Source of the DNA: Moraxella sp.
GTDB taxonomy: Bacteria > Pseudomonadota > Gammaproteobacteria > Pseudomonadales > Moraxellaceae
Length of the DNA stretch: 64,000 bases
Direction of reading: 5' to 3'
Assembly (NCBI GenBank): GCA_030528385.1
Contig: JAUMYZ010000005.1
Coordinates: forward strand, 62,001-126,000
Positions 10,085 to 19,203 of the stretch are shown here, piece after piece (the first letter of the stretch is position 1; the number at the start of each line of letters is the position of its first letter). The notes beneath the pieces are model-generated. The model had not been told where the DNA came from. It did not search any database and saw nothing but the letters and a program-made list of their open reading frames with translations. The translations under genes and the position numbers were made by a program.

Positions 10085-10106
10085 ACCCCTGTTGTGGGGT
10101 TTTTAT
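10085..10106 (+). terminator. hairpin terminator after the secreted protein gene
   Basis: The stem ACCCC / GGGGT around a TGTTGT loop is followed by TTTT. It lies ten bases after the stop codon. Confidence 0.7.
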
Positions 10107-10169
10107 AAAGGCTTTTATGATAAAAAGGTTGGTTTGTTATTTCGGGTTTTTGATGATTGATGAAAATAT

Positions 10170-10271
10170 TTAAAAAAATACATAAACAATAAAAATAATA
10201 ATACCAATCCAGAATATAATAGAAATGGCTTCTATGATAAGAATAAAAATCAACTCTATAAGAGATTTCAT
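10170..10271 (-). CDS. 33-residue hydrophobic microprotein
   Basis: A small reverse-strand frame begins MKSLIELIFILIIEAISI and ends in an Ile/Val/Phe-rich stretch to a TAA at 10170-10172. Almost the whole peptide is one predicted membrane helix, with Lys2 and two Glu as the only charges. A textbook Shine-Dalgarno AAGGAG lies five bases before the ATG, which is unlikely by chance in such AT-rich DNA. Upstream, the reverse strand carries TTGACA, 17 bases, then AATTAT, and the TTGACA lies in the palindrome that also overlaps the XRE gene promoter. Size and character resemble type I toxin or regulatory membrane peptides, but no homology is claimed. Confidence 0.5.
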   Translation of the reverse strand: MKSLIELIFILIIEAISIIFWIGIIIFIVYVFF

Positions 10272-10306
10272 AAAAACTCCTTATATTTATTAAGAAAAAT
10301 AATTTA

Positions 10307-10335
10307 TTGACAAGTGTCAGTTGTCAAAATATAAT
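10307..10335 (+). promoter_or_regulatory. sigma-70 promoter of the XRE gene overlapped by a palindromic operator
   Basis: TTGACA at 10307-10312 and TATAAT at 10330-10335 are separated by exactly 17 bases, both perfect consensus. The palindrome TTGACAA-gtgtcag-TTGTCAA (10307-10327) covers the -35 and most of the spacer. Its right arm read on the other strand supplies a TTGACA for a divergent promoter. This is the expected layout for autorepression by the downstream XRE protein; binding is inferred. Confidence 0.7.
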
Positions 10336-10423
10336 GCCAATATGCAATCTTATTTTATATATTCTATTTATAAAAAGAACCAACAAAAATTTGGGTTAAG
10401 CAACAGAAATGGTGTGTGTGGAT

Positions 10424-10840
10424 ATGGCTAAAGTGGGTAAAGTTATAAAAAAATTGCGAGAACTGCGTGGGTTGACCCAAGAAGAGATGGCAGAGAGATT
10501 AAGTATGACAACAAATGGTTATGCTCAGATTGAAAGAGATGTGGGCAATCCAAATTTGCCAAAAATTGAAAAAATTGCACAAGTTTTTGATATGACGGTG
10601 GTGGAATTTTTGGATTTTTGTGAAAATGGGGCGACTTTTTATATTTCAAGTGAAAATCAACAGTCGGGCGACAATCATGCAAAGAATTATTATATTTTTG
10701 GCAAAAACGGTCATGATTTGTTGTTATCAGAGTTGGAAAAGTCTGAATTGATAATTCAACACAAAGATGAATTATTAAAACAAAAAGACAATGAAATTGC
10801 CGCTTTAAGAGAGTTGATTGACCTGTTAAATAATAAATAA
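10424..10840 (+). CDS. XRE-family transcriptional regulator with coiled-coil tail
   Basis: A 138-residue protein with an N-terminal Cro/CI-type helix-turn-helix at about residues 4-60 (IKKLRELRGLTQEEMAERLS, then NGYAQIERDVGNPNLPKIEKIA). A middle segment is followed by a helical, Leu/Lys/Glu-rich C-terminus (residues about 100-138) that looks like a short coiled coil for dimerisation. The frame can start five codons earlier at 10409; neither start has a strong ribosome site. The gene is clearly more AT-rich than its neighbours, suggesting acquisition by transfer. It probably represses its own promoter and the divergent microprotein gene. Confidence 0.85.
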   Translation: MAKVGKVIKKLRELRGLTQEEMAERLSMTTNGYAQIERDVGNPNLPKIEKIAQVFDMTVVEFLDFCENGATFYISSENQQSGDNHAKNYYIFGKNGHDLLLSELEKSELIIQHKDELLKQKDNEIAALRELIDLLNNK

Positions 10841-10870
10841 AGATGACTCAGCCGCACAGCATTGTATACC

Positions 10871-10899
10871 AAAAAACCACCAATGATTGGTGGTTTTTT
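10871..10899. terminator. bidirectional terminator between the XRE gene and glyA
   Basis: AAAAAACCACCAATG / ATTGGTGGTTTTTT forms a long stem with A-run and T-run flanks, between two convergent genes. Confidence 0.85.
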
Positions 10900-10913
10900 A
10901 AGGGGCTGATAAT

Positions 10914-12296
10914 TTAGGCTTTGCCCAGCTTTTGCAAGGCTTTTTCGTACAAATCCATCACTTTTTCTTTGGCGGTGTGGACAAATTCGCTGTCGGCTTG
11001 CTCGTCAATCAGCTCGCCCATCTTGCCAAGCAGCTCTTTGGCTTTGGACTTTTGGTACACAGGGAAACGTTTGGTGATGTCCGCCACTTTTTCACGCACA
11101 TCTGCCAAAGTTGCTTCATCGCCACGAGCGTCCAAAATATCACAAATCCAGCCTGCCAATTCCACGCATTCAGCTTCACCAAAGCCACGTGTGGTTACCG
11201 CAGGCGTACCGATACGAATACCGCTGGTTACAAAGGGAGATTTGGGGTCGTTGGGCACGGCGTTTTTATTGACAGTGATGTGAGCGTCGCCCAGCCATTT
11301 GTCGGCTTCTTTGCCAGTGATGCCTTGCTTAATTAGGCTAATTAGCATGAGATGGTTTTGGGTACCGCCTGACACCACATCATAGCCACGGGCGATGATG
11401 GTCTCTGCCATCGCTTGGGCGTTTTTGACCACTTGGCTTTGATAGGCTTTGTATTCTGGGGTCATGGCTTCTTTAAAGCACACCGCTTTGGCGGCGATGG
11501 CGTGCATTAAAGGGCCGCCTTGGCTGCCAGGGAAAACGGCGGAGTTTAATTTTTTCTCAATTTCTGGATTGGCTTTGGCAAGAATCAAGCCAGAGCGGGG
11601 CCCACGCAAGGTTTTGTGGGTGGTGGTGGTCGTTACATCGGCAATCTGCACAGGGCTAGGATACACACCTGCTGCCACAAGACCTGCCACATGTGCCATG
11701 TCCACCATCAAATACGCCCCCACGCTGTCGGCGATTTCACGAAACTTTTGCCAGTCCATCACCTGAGAATACGCTGAAAAGCCTGCGATAATCATCTTGG
11801 GCTTGTGCTCACGGGCTAGGCGTGCCACTTCGTCATAGTCAACCAAGCCATTATCATCTACGCCATAATGCACGGCGTTGTAGGTTTTGCCTGAGAACGA
11901 CACGCTGGCTCCGTGCGTTAAGTGTCCGCCGTGAGCAAGGCTCATGCCCAGCACGGTATCGCCTGCTTCTAATAAAGCCAGATAGACAGCGGCGTTGGCA
12001 CTAGAGCCTGAGTGTGGTTGGACGTTGGCATAGTCCGCCCCAAACAGCTCTTTGGCACGGTCAATGGCGATTTGCTCCACCACGTCCACATGCTCACAAC
12101 CACCATAGTAGCGTTTATTGGGGTAGCCTTCGGCGTATTTGTTGGTCAAAGATGAGCCTTGGGCTTCCATCACCGCAGGCGAGCAGTAGTTTTCGGACGC
12201 AATCAGCTCAATGTGCGTCTCTTGGCGGCTGCTTTCGGCGTCAATGGCAGCGGCAAGCTCGGGGTCATAAGTGTGCAAAGAAATGTCTTTAAACAT
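10914..12296 (-). CDS. glyA: serine hydroxymethyltransferase with C-terminal extension
   Basis: PLP enzyme that interconverts serine and glycine and feeds one-carbon units to folate. The core is canonical: [58 protein letters not shown], and the PLP-lysine motif [14 protein letters not shown]. The core reaches its usual end at ITKRFPVYQ near residue 420. About 40 more residues follow ([20 protein letters not shown] onward), strongly helical and charged, making 460 residues against about 417 in E. coli. The extension is in frame and ends at a normal stop before a terminator. Confidence 0.96.
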   Translation of the reverse strand: MFKDISLHTYDPELAAAIDAESSRQETHIELIASENYCSPAVMEAQGSSLTNKYAEGYPNKRYYGGCEHVDVVEQIAIDRAKELFGADYANVQPHSGSSANAAVYLALLEAGDTVLGMSLAHGGHLTHGASVSFSGKTYNAVHYGVDDNGLVDYDEVARLAREHKPKMIIAGFSAYSQVMDWQKFREIADSVGAYLMVDMAHVAGLVAAGVYPSPVQIADVTTTTTHKTLRGPRSGLILAKANPEIEKKLNSAVFPGSQGGPLMHAIAAKAVCFKEAMTPEYKAYQSQVVKNAQAMAETIIARGYDVVSGGTQNHLMLISLIKQGITGKEADKWLGDAHITVNKNAVPNDPKSPFVTSGIRIGTPAVTTRGFGEAECVELAGWICDILDARGDEATLADVREKVADITKRFPVYQKSKAKELLGKMGELIDEQADSEFVHTAKEKVMDLYEKALQKLGKA

Positions 12297-12514
12297 AACG
12301 AGTTCCTAAATTTAAGGTGCAAAATAAGACGGCGTTTAGTGTAGCATAATTTGTCCAAAATATCTTGTTGGATTGGTGTTTTTGTGCAATGCCAATGTGC
12401 TTGATAAAAGTGTAAGGATTTTGTGGCAAGTTTTGTCTAAGTAAATGATACAAAATCTGACGGTGCTTACAGTATAATGGCAATTTGCTCTGTGCCATAT
12501 TTATGGGGAAAACA

Positions 12515-14620
12515 ATGTTGACACATCACAAAAGCAAAACTTCACAAGTCAAAGCGGGCGCGATGGCACTTTTTGTGGCGGCGCTGACCGTGGGGCTGAC
12601 AACGCCAGTTGCGGCAAATCAAGACACGCTTGCCAGCTTGTTTGGACAAAAACAAAGCAAAGCATTGTCGGTGCACCAAGCCTTTAAGGTGGACGTGGCA
12701 CAAAAAGACGACACCTTGGTGGCGACATTTGTCATCACACCTGAACATTATATGTACAAAGATAAATTGACCGCCGTGTTGCCAGATGGGGTGTCGTCAG
12801 GTCAATGGCAATTTAATGCCAAGCCTAGCACAGTAGATGACCCACAGTTTGGCAAAGTGGCGGTATTTGAAAGCGATGTGGTGGCAACGCTGCCCCTGAC
12901 CAATCAAGGCGCAGAGCCAAAAGATGTGCCCGTAACCATCAAATGGCAAGGCTGCGCCAAAGCGGGTCTGTGTTATCCGCCAGAAACCATTCAAACCACC
13001 ATTCATCTGCCAGCAAATAAAACAGACGACAAGCCAGCAGCCCCCAAGTCGCCAGCCACGCCTGCACCCATCAAAACAAACTTGCCAGCAGCTGCCCAAG
13101 CCAACGCGCCTACCAGCAGAGAAGCGGTTGGTGCACCAGTGCTAACGCCAACCGCGCCAGTTAGCGACCTTGACGATGTAAAAGTGGCAAAAAACGACAA
13201 GCCAGCCGAGCTGTCGCCAGTTTCTGCTGACGTGATGACCGATGTGGCACAGGCGTCAGCGTCGGAGTTGGTGTTTGCGCCATCATCGGCGGTTGTGGCT
13301 GCTATTCAGGCAGCAGAACAATCCGCCGCCGATGTGTCAGTGCCAAGTGCGCCCACCATCAATCACACACTAACAAATGATAACAATGACCCCTTTGGCA
13401 TCAACAAGCGCCCAATCTTGGCATTATTTTTGCTGTTTTTGGCAGGACTGTTGTTGTCGTTTACGCCTTGTGTGTATCCGATGATACCCATCGTTGCCAA
13501 CATTGTTGCGCGCCAAAACACGGTCAGTCCCGCCAAAGGCTTTGTGCTTTCTGCCAGTTATGGGGTGGGGGTTGCCAGTGCTTATGGACTGCTGGGTGCT
13601 TTGGTGGCATGGTTTGGACAAGCGGTGGGCGTTGTCGGTTGGCTACAAAATCCTTATGTGCTTGGTGCTTTTGCGCTGATTTTTGCACTGCTTGCGCTGG
13701 CGATGTTTGGTGTGATAAACATGGCGCTGCCGTCGGCAATTAGTGGCACTCTGCAGTCCACATCACAAGCGGCGGACAATAAATTGGGCAGTATTGGTGG
13801 CAGCTTTCTTGTAGGGTCATTGTCAGCGCTGGTGGTGTCACCTTGTGTGTCGTTGCCGATGGCGGGTGCTTTGACGGCGGTGTCGGTCAGTGGCAGCGCG
13901 CTTTTTGGCTTTTTGGCGTTGTTTATGCTTGGTTTGGGGTTGTCATTGCCACTGATGGTGATTGGTGCAATTCAAGGCAAATTTATGCCCAAAGCAGGCG
14001 CGTGGATGAATGCTGTCAAGGAGTTTTGTGGCTTATTGCTGCTGGCGGTCTCGCTAAGTTTGCTTGAACGTATTTTGCTGTCGCCTGCGATGTTGGGCAT
14101 TTGGGCACTGTGGTTTGCTTTGATGGCGATATGGCTGTGGCAACTTGCCAAACTGCCCAGCAAAGCGCTGGCGCTGCTTAGCGCGATATGGAGCGGGTGT
14201 TTGATGGTGGGCATGGCAACAGGACAAACCAGTGCCACACAGCCTTTGGCAAAGTTTGCCGCCCAGCAAGACACGTTGGCACAAAACAATGCCGACATCA
14301 AAGTTCATACACTTGCGCAGCTAGATGACATTTTGGCGCGCCATGATAAGGTGCTGGTGGATGTGGTGGCAGACTGGTGCATTGAATGTCGTATCATTGA
14401 GCGTGAGTTATTGACCAATCGCCCTGCGCTTTTGGCGGAATATCAAGTGGTCAAGCTGGACATCACCGACACCACAGACGACAGCCGAGCGGCATTGGCG
14501 CGCTATCATTTGGTAGGCCCCCCTGCACTGCTTTTGTACAAACAAGGTCAGCTGGTTGATGTGTTGCTTGGTAAGGTAGACAGAGCGGATTTTGAGCAGG
14601 CTTTACTCAAACACCAATAA
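12515..14620 (+). CDS. dsbD: thiol:disulfide interchange protein DsbD
   Basis: Inner-membrane reductase that carries electrons from cytosolic thioredoxin to periplasmic partners. After a signal peptide, the N-terminal domain has the reactive pair in KWQGCAKAGLCYPPE. A long Ala/Pro/Thr-rich linker (about 130 residues) leads to the eight-helix transmembrane domain with the redox Cys in LLLSFTPCVYPMIPI and SALVVSPCVSLPM. The C-terminal thioredoxin-like domain carries the CxxC in VADWCIECRII. The ATG at 12515 is preferred over 12485 or 12503 because GGGGAAAA lies just upstream. At about 701 residues it is longer than the usual 560-600, largely through the linker. Confidence 0.95.
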   Translation: MLTHHKSKTSQVKAGAMALFVAALTVGLTTPVAANQDTLASLFGQKQSKALSVHQAFKVDVAQKDDTLVATFVITPEHYMYKDKLTAVLPDGVSSGQWQFNAKPSTVDDPQFGKVAVFESDVVATLPLTNQGAEPKDVPVTIKWQGCAKAGLCYPPETIQTTIHLPANKTDDKPAAPKSPATPAPIKTNLPAAAQANAPTSREAVGAPVLTPTAPVSDLDDVKVAKNDKPAELSPVSADVMTDVAQASASELVFAPSSAVVAAIQAAEQSAADVSVPSAPTINHTLTNDNNDPFGINKRPILALFLLFLAGLLLSFTPCVYPMIPIVANIVARQNTVSPAKGFVLSASYGVGVASAYGLLGALVAWFGQAVGVVGWLQNPYVLGAFALIFALLALAMFGVINMALPSAISGTLQSTSQAADNKLGSIGGSFLVGSLSALVVSPCVSLPMAGALTAVSVSGSALFGFLALFMLGLGLSLPLMVIGAIQGKFMPKAGAWMNAVKEFCGLLLLAVSLSLLERILLSPAMLGIWALWFALMAIWLWQLAKLPSKALALLSAIWSGCLMVGMATGQTSATQPLAKFAAQQDTLAQNNADIKVHTLAQLDDILARHDKVLVDVVADWCIECRIIERELLTNRPALLAEYQVVKLDITDTTDDSRAALARYHLVGPPALLLYKQGQLVDVLLGKVDRADFEQALLKHQ

Positions 14621-14741
14621 TGTATCATTGAGTAAATCACGGTAAGATTGGCTTTAAAAATCTGCCATATGTCCACAAATGCTGTCAAACGCCAAAACGG
14701 TGCTTTATAATGTCAAAGATAAATGATGTTTTGAGAGTGTG

Positions 14742-15037
14742 ATGGAACATTTTTGCGTTTGGTCGGTTTGTTAGAAGGGCTGTCGTTTTTGCTGCTGTTG
14801 GCGGTTGCCATGCCTTAAATATTGGTTGGGTCAGTCGTGGTTGGTGCCATATGCTGGCATGTTTCATGGCATGATGTTTGTTGGTTTTGTGGCGCTTTTG
14901 CTGGTGGTGTGCCAACTAAAGGGCTGTTCGCTCAAGGTGTTTTTGTTGGGGCTTTTGGCGTCTGTTGTGCCTTTATGCCTTTTTGGTTTGAACGCCACAT
15001 TCATCGCCTTGAGTTGTTGGCGCTTGGGGCGGATTGA
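14742..15037 (+). pseudogene. decayed DUF3817-like small membrane protein
   Basis: Three frames together spell a DUF3817-type membrane protein: M-E-H-F, then LRLVGLLEGLSFLLLLAVAMP, then LKYWLGQSWLVPYAGMFHG through LLGLLASVVP, then MPFWFERHIHRLE to a TGA at 15035-15037. The frame breaks fall at T-runs or A-runs near 14750-14754, 14813-14819 and 14972-14974, and adding one T, one T plus one A, and one T respectively restores a continuous reading. It is either a real pseudogene or an assembly with homopolymer errors, but neighbouring long genes are intact. The family assignment is by recognised sequence character. Confidence 0.65.
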
Positions 15038-15086
15038 TGTTGATTGAGCTGCCTGTTTTTATTGTTCGTTATTTTGAGAAACGCTC

Positions 15087-15959
15087 GTGCTATTTACAAA
15101 ATCTGAATTACTGGTGCATTCAAAGCACAATCTAGATATCCCTGTGGCGACAGTCATTGCGGTGCTTGTCCATGCTTTTGTGATTTTTGGTATCAGTTTT
15201 GGTGCAGCAATGAGCCCTGATGAAATGGCGCAAGAAGTGGCAACCGTGCTGACCCAAAACACCCAAAAGAACGAAGACGCGCGCTTTATTGCCAACGCCA
15301 GCCAAGAAGGGGGTGGGGAAGTGCGCCAGCAGCTGCGCCAAGAGAGCACCAAGATTAGCCCAGACAGCAGCGATGAGATGCAAAACACCCAAGATGTCAT
15401 CAATCTACAAAAACAAGCGCGCCAACAAGCCTACCAACAAAGCTATTTGCGCACCACCTTATCGGTGCGTTATGTCAATAGCCAAAGCGAAAATGAGAGC
15501 GAAAAGCGCCAAAACGACTTAGAAGCTCAAGAAGAACGTATCCGCAAAAAAATACGCACCCTAGAAGCTCAGCTTTCTCAAAAACAGCAAGTTTTTGCGT
15601 CCAAAACCAATGTCCAGACGGTCAATTCTAACGCCACCACACACGGCAAAGCCGCCAATTATCTGGAGAACTTTCGCCGTCATGTGGAGCGCGTTGCCAA
15701 CCAACACTATCCAGAACAGGCGCGCGCCAAAAACATCATGGGCGATGTGCGCTTGATGGTGATTATCTCACCAAACGGTCATGTCAAAGCCATTCGCCTG
15801 CTAGAGTCGTCAGGCTCACCCATCTTAGACGAAGCTGCCAAGCAATCGGTGCGCCAATCTGCGCCTTATGGGGCGTTTGACAAAGAGATGGGGCAGCTGA
15901 GTGAATTGCGCGTCATTCGCACTTGGCGTTACAGCGACCAAATAGACATCAGTCAGTAA
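15087..15959 (+). CDS. TonB-family energy transducer
   Basis: A 290-residue protein anchored by one N-terminal membrane helix (VATVIAVLVHAFVIFGISFGA). It continues with a long Gln/Glu/Lys-rich periplasmic coiled-coil spacer (residues about 90-185) and a C-terminal TonB-type domain: HYPEQARAKNIMGDVRLMV, SPNGHVKAIRLLESSG, DEAAKQSVRQSAPYG. The initiator is GTG at 15087, with GAGAAA just upstream. It would pass proton-motive force to outer-membrane receptors. The spacer is not the Pro-rich type of classical TonB, and no exbB or exbD lies nearby, so it may be an accessory transducer or a TonB/TolA-like protein. Confidence 0.85.
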   Translation: MLFTKSELLVHSKHNLDIPVATVIAVLVHAFVIFGISFGAAMSPDEMAQEVATVLTQNTQKNEDARFIANASQEGGGEVRQQLRQESTKISPDSSDEMQNTQDVINLQKQARQQAYQQSYLRTTLSVRYVNSQSENESEKRQNDLEAQEERIRKKIRTLEAQLSQKQQVFASKTNVQTVNSNATTHGKAANYLENFRRHVERVANQHYPEQARAKNIMGDVRLMVIISPNGHVKAIRLLESSGSPILDEAAKQSVRQSAPYGAFDKEMGQLSELRVIRTWRYSDQIDISQ

Positions 15960-16056
15960 GGTTCGGCGTGCTCAGATTTTGGTTGCTTGTGTCAAAGCAA
16001 TAAATTGGATAGAATAGGCCGTTTTTTTGTTGATACATTTGCCAAACGGACAGACA

Positions 16057-17148
16057 ATGACACAAACAACGAGCCAACCTGCGGAGCCAACCAGCCAAAT
16101 TCAAAGTGCGTCTATGGCACAAACAGACACAACAAGCGCCAGTCAAGCAGACGTCCAAGCCAGCCAAGTTGCGCCCGCCGATTTGTCCACGCAAGCGGCT
16201 GACAGTGTGGCACAAGCCAGCGAAGCGGTCAAAGAAACCGCCAAAGAAGTTGCCACCCAAACCGCCGAAAACATCACCAACGCCAGCGATTATACCTTGC
16301 ATTTGTTGGGCATTCCTATTGACACCGCAACGGTGCTGACCAACTCAACCACCATTGCCATCAAGGTGTTTTGGGCGATTGTTATCTTTTTTGTGGGCAA
16401 ATGGATTGGCAAAAGGGTGGTCAATCTTGCCAAAAAGGCAATGACAAAAAGTTCGCTTGATGGTACGGCGGTCAGTTTTTTGACCAATTTGCTTTATGGG
16501 GTGGTGCTGGCAGCGGTGGTGCTGGCAGCGCTCAACCAGTTGGGAATTAGCACCACATCGTTTGTGGCGGTGCTGGGGGCTTTGACCGTTGCCATTGGCG
16601 TGTCCTTAAAAGACCAAGTTTCCAACTTGGCAGCGGGCGTGTTGATTGTGATTTTTCGTCCCTTTAAAAAAGGCGACATTGTGGAAGTCAGTGGCAGAAC
16701 TGGGCGTGTCCAAGAAATCACTTTGGTAAACACACGTATCAAAACCAACAACAATCACGAAGTCATCATTCCCAATGGCGACATCATGACCACCGCCAGC
16801 ATTAACTACAGCTCGCTGCCCAACCGCCGACTAGAAATCGTGGTTGGCATAGGTTATGACAGCGACATCAAACAGGCGCGCGATGTGATGATAACCCTTG
16901 CCAAGGCGCATCCAGATGTGCTGATGACAGAAGAAGAACCTTTGGTGCGTGTAACGGCACTGGCAGAAAGCTCGGTGGATTTGACGCTGTTTGTGTGGAC
17001 AAATAATGACGCGTGGTTTGCGGTGCAATGCGATTTGTTAGAAGCGATTAAATACGCCTTTGACGAAGCGGGCATCAACATTCCCTTTCCCAACCGTACG
17101 CTGCAGATTGAAGGTTTGGATGGTATTTTGCAAAAAGTTGGCAATTAA
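16057..17148 (+). CDS. MscS-family mechanosensitive channel
   Basis: An inner-membrane channel that opens under tension to release solutes after osmotic downshock. About 80 residues of Ala/Gln/Thr-rich low complexity come first, then three membrane helices. The pore-lining helix motif LGALTVAIGVSLKDQVSNLAAGVLIVIFRPFKKGD is followed by the beta domain (VEVSGRTGRVQEITLVNTRI and IIPNGDIMTTASINYS) and the cytosolic vestibule ending IPFPNRTLQIEG. The start at 16057 (MTQTTSQP) is preferred to an upstream in-frame start at 16027. The small MscS type is well supported; the disordered N-terminus is longer than usual. Confidence 0.93.
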   Translation: MTQTTSQPAEPTSQIQSASMAQTDTTSASQADVQASQVAPADLSTQAADSVAQASEAVKETAKEVATQTAENITNASDYTLHLLGIPIDTATVLTNSTTIAIKVFWAIVIFFVGKWIGKRVVNLAKKAMTKSSLDGTAVSFLTNLLYGVVLAAVVLAALNQLGISTTSFVAVLGALTVAIGVSLKDQVSNLAAGVLIVIFRPFKKGDIVEVSGRTGRVQEITLVNTRIKTNNNHEVIIPNGDIMTTASINYSSLPNRRLEIVVGIGYDSDIKQARDVMITLAKAHPDVLMTEEEPLVRVTALAESSVDLTLFVWTNNDAWFAVQCDLLEAIKYAFDEAGINIPFPNRTLQIEGLDGILQKVGN

Positions 17149-17149
17149 A

Positions 17150-17171
17150 TAAAAAATGCTTTAAAAAGCAT
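17150..17171 (-). terminator. hairpin terminator for leftward ybeY transcription
   Basis: ATGCTTT / AAAGCAT (17156-17171) is followed on the reverse strand by a T-run. It lies about 230 bases beyond the ybeY stop and directly after the converging mscS gene. The intervening 17172-17398 shows short broken reading stretches but no gene I recognise. Confidence 0.5.
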
Positions 17172-17398
17172 GTGCTTACTAATGAATTTATTACAACAAT
17201 AGCAAAAGAAGTGGCGATTTGTGCAAGAAAAGCGGTGTGATACTTCCTGATGGTACTTTGGTTTGCCAAATCAGCAAAGAAGCACCCAGAGCAATACACC
17301 TTGTATGACATGGCTAAGCGCAGTGGAACATTAGGGTGGTGGCGTTAGTCAAAGACGATGGCAAATTTGGAAAAATAGCCACACAGCATTTTGGGCGC

Positions 17399-17944
17399 TC
17401 AGTCATAAGGATTGCCCACACCCAACCTTGCCAAAATCTCAATTTCCAAACTTTCCATTTGTTCTTGCTCATCTTGCCCCAGTTCGTGGTCAAAGCCCAG
17501 CAGGTGCAACACGCCATGCACCACAAGATGGGTCAGATGGTCAGCAAAACTTTTGCCTTGTTCGGCAGCTTGTCGCACCAAGACATCATGACAAATCACC
17601 AGCTCACCCAGCGGTATCTCTTGCATGGCGGTAAGCAGCTCACTTGGCAGGCCGCTGGGGTAGGACAAAATGTTGGTGGCGTAGTCCTTGCCGCGCGCGT
17701 CTAGGTTGAGTGCCCTGCCTTCGGTGTCATCGCAAACATAAATGTCCAGCGTTTTGTCAAGCTGCTGCCAATCGTCAATGCCAAAATCGTCATCAAACGG
17801 ATAGTTGGGTAATGTCAGACCTTGAAAAATTTTGTCATTTAGCACCGCCAAGCCATGACAAAAAATGTCCATCAGCCGTTTGTGGTCATAAGCGCTGCTT
17901 GCTTGCTCTGAGCGCTTGGCAAAACTTAAACAAACATCATTCAT
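17399..17944 (-). CDS. ybeY: endoribonuclease YbeY
   Basis: Metal-dependent single-strand endoribonuclease needed for 16S rRNA 3'-end maturation and ribosome quality control. The zinc motif H-x3-H-x5-H is present in HLVVHGVLHLLGFDHE. The conserved LGELVICHDVLVRQA block precedes it. From the ATG at 17944 the protein is 181 residues; an upstream in-frame start at 17983 lies inside phoH and is less likely. It overlaps the end of the phoH-like gene by eight bases, the classic phoH-ybeY operon. Confidence 0.94.
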   Translation of the reverse strand: MNDVCLSFAKRSEQASSAYDHKRLMDIFCHGLAVLNDKIFQGLTLPNYPFDDDFGIDDWQQLDKTLDIYVCDDTEGRALNLDARGKDYATNILSYPSGLPSELLTAMQEIPLGELVICHDVLVRQAAEQGKSFADHLTHLVVHGVLHLLGFDHELGQDEQEQMESLEIEILARLGVGNPYD

Positions 17945-19019
17945 TGTGCTGACCCTTTTGCTGCTGGGCTTGGAGCAGGGCAAGCGTGTCTAGCGTGCGG
18001 CTTAATTCGCGTTGCTGGCGTTCTTGGCGGCGCGCTTCTTTTTCTTGGGCTTCTTGGGCTTGCTCTATGGCTTCTTGGGCGTCATAGGCTTCAACGATTT
18101 TTTGTACCAAATGATGGCGCACCACGTCTTTGCTGTTAAAATAGGTGATATGAATGTCGTCAATGCCCGACAAGATGTTCAATGCTTGCGCCAAACCTGA
18201 CTTTTGTCCGCGTGGCAAATCCACCTGTGAGATGTCGCCAGTAATTACCGCACGAGAGCCAAAGCCCAGTCGCGTCAAAAACATCTTCATCTGTTCTGGG
18301 GTGGTGTTTTGGGCTTCATCTAAGATGACAAAGGAATTGTTGAGCGTGCGCCCACGCATGTAGGCAAGGGGGGCGACTTCAATGATTTGGCGTTCAATCA
18401 ATTTGCCCACCTTTTCAAAGCCGAGCATTTCATAGAGTGCGTCATACAAAGGGCGCAAATAAGGGTCAATCTTTTGGGTCAAATCCCCTGGCAAAAAGCC
18501 CAATTTTTCGCCCGCTTCTACCGCAGGGCGCACCAAAAGTATCCGTTCAATCTCGCCACGTTCTAGCATGTCCACCGCCACCGCCACCGCCAGATAGGTT
18601 TTGCCTGTGCCAGCAGGACCCACCCCAAATGAGATGTCAGAGAGTAGGATTTTTTTGACGTACTGCGACTGGTTGCGTCCGCGCGGCACGATTTTGCCCT
18701 TGCGGGTGCGCAAACTGACGTCAATGGACGGCACATCTTGGGCTTCTGTTTCTCTGGCAAAGCTGGATTGTGTCAGCAAATGCAACTCTTCGCTGCTGAT
18801 GTCATCGCTTTGGCAGGCAAGCTCGGCAAGTTTGCCCAAGATAAATTCGCCACGTTCTACCGCGTCCAAATCGCCCGTCAAGATAAAACTGGTTTGGCGG
18901 TTAATGATGGTGATGGTTAGGCGTTCTTGTAGGTATTTGATGTGCTTGTTGTATTCGCCAAGCAGTGTGCGCAGTTGTTTTGTGGTGAGTTCAAGATTTA
19001 GAGTGCGACTGATGCTCAA
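17937..19019 (-). CDS. ybeZ: PhoH-family ATPase (YbeZ-like)
   Basis: A 360-residue cytosolic ATPase usually linked with YbeY in RNA processing. It contains an N-terminal KH-like region, then GRNQSQYVKKILLSDISFGV, the Walker A GPAGTGKTYLAVAVA near residue 137, the LVRPAVEAGEKLGFLPGDL block and the Walker B FVILDEAQNTTPEQMKMFLTR. The C-terminus adds about 40 Gln/Glu/Arg-rich residues. Its overlap with ybeY indicates translational coupling. Confidence 0.94.
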   Translation of the reverse strand: MSISRTLNLELTTKQLRTLLGEYNKHIKYLQERLTITIINRQTSFILTGDLDAVERGEFILGKLAELACQSDDISSEELHLLTQSSFARETEAQDVPSIDVSLRTRKGKIVPRGRNQSQYVKKILLSDISFGVGPAGTGKTYLAVAVAVDMLERGEIERILLVRPAVEAGEKLGFLPGDLTQKIDPYLRPLYDALYEMLGFEKVGKLIERQIIEVAPLAYMRGRTLNNSFVILDEAQNTTPEQMKMFLTRLGFGSRAVITGDISQVDLPRGQKSGLAQALNILSGIDDIHITYFNSKDVVRHHLVQKIVEAYDAQEAIEQAQEAQEKEARRQERQQRELSRTLDTLALLQAQQQKGQHNE

Positions 19020-19127
19020 AAAGACTTCCTTATAATAAATGGGGTGGTTGGTGCTTATGATAAGGTTGATTTTAAAAAAATCAAGACGTAAAAAAACCTT
19101 TCAACTCAATGAAAGGCTTCTTAAATA

Positions 19128-19203
19128 TGGCTCCCCAACCTGGGCTCGAACCAGGGACACACGGATTAACAGTCCGATGCTCTACCGACTGAGCTATTGG
19201 GGA
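19128..19203 (-). tRNA. tRNA-Asn(GTT)
   Basis: The reverse strand folds into a complete 76-base cloverleaf: acceptor stem starting TCCCCAA and ending TTGGGGA before an encoded GCCA, D-loop AGCTCAGTCGGTAGAGC, anticodon loop CTGTTAA with GTT, and T-loop GGTTCGAGCC. This is asparagine tRNA with encoded CCA. Confidence 0.97.
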
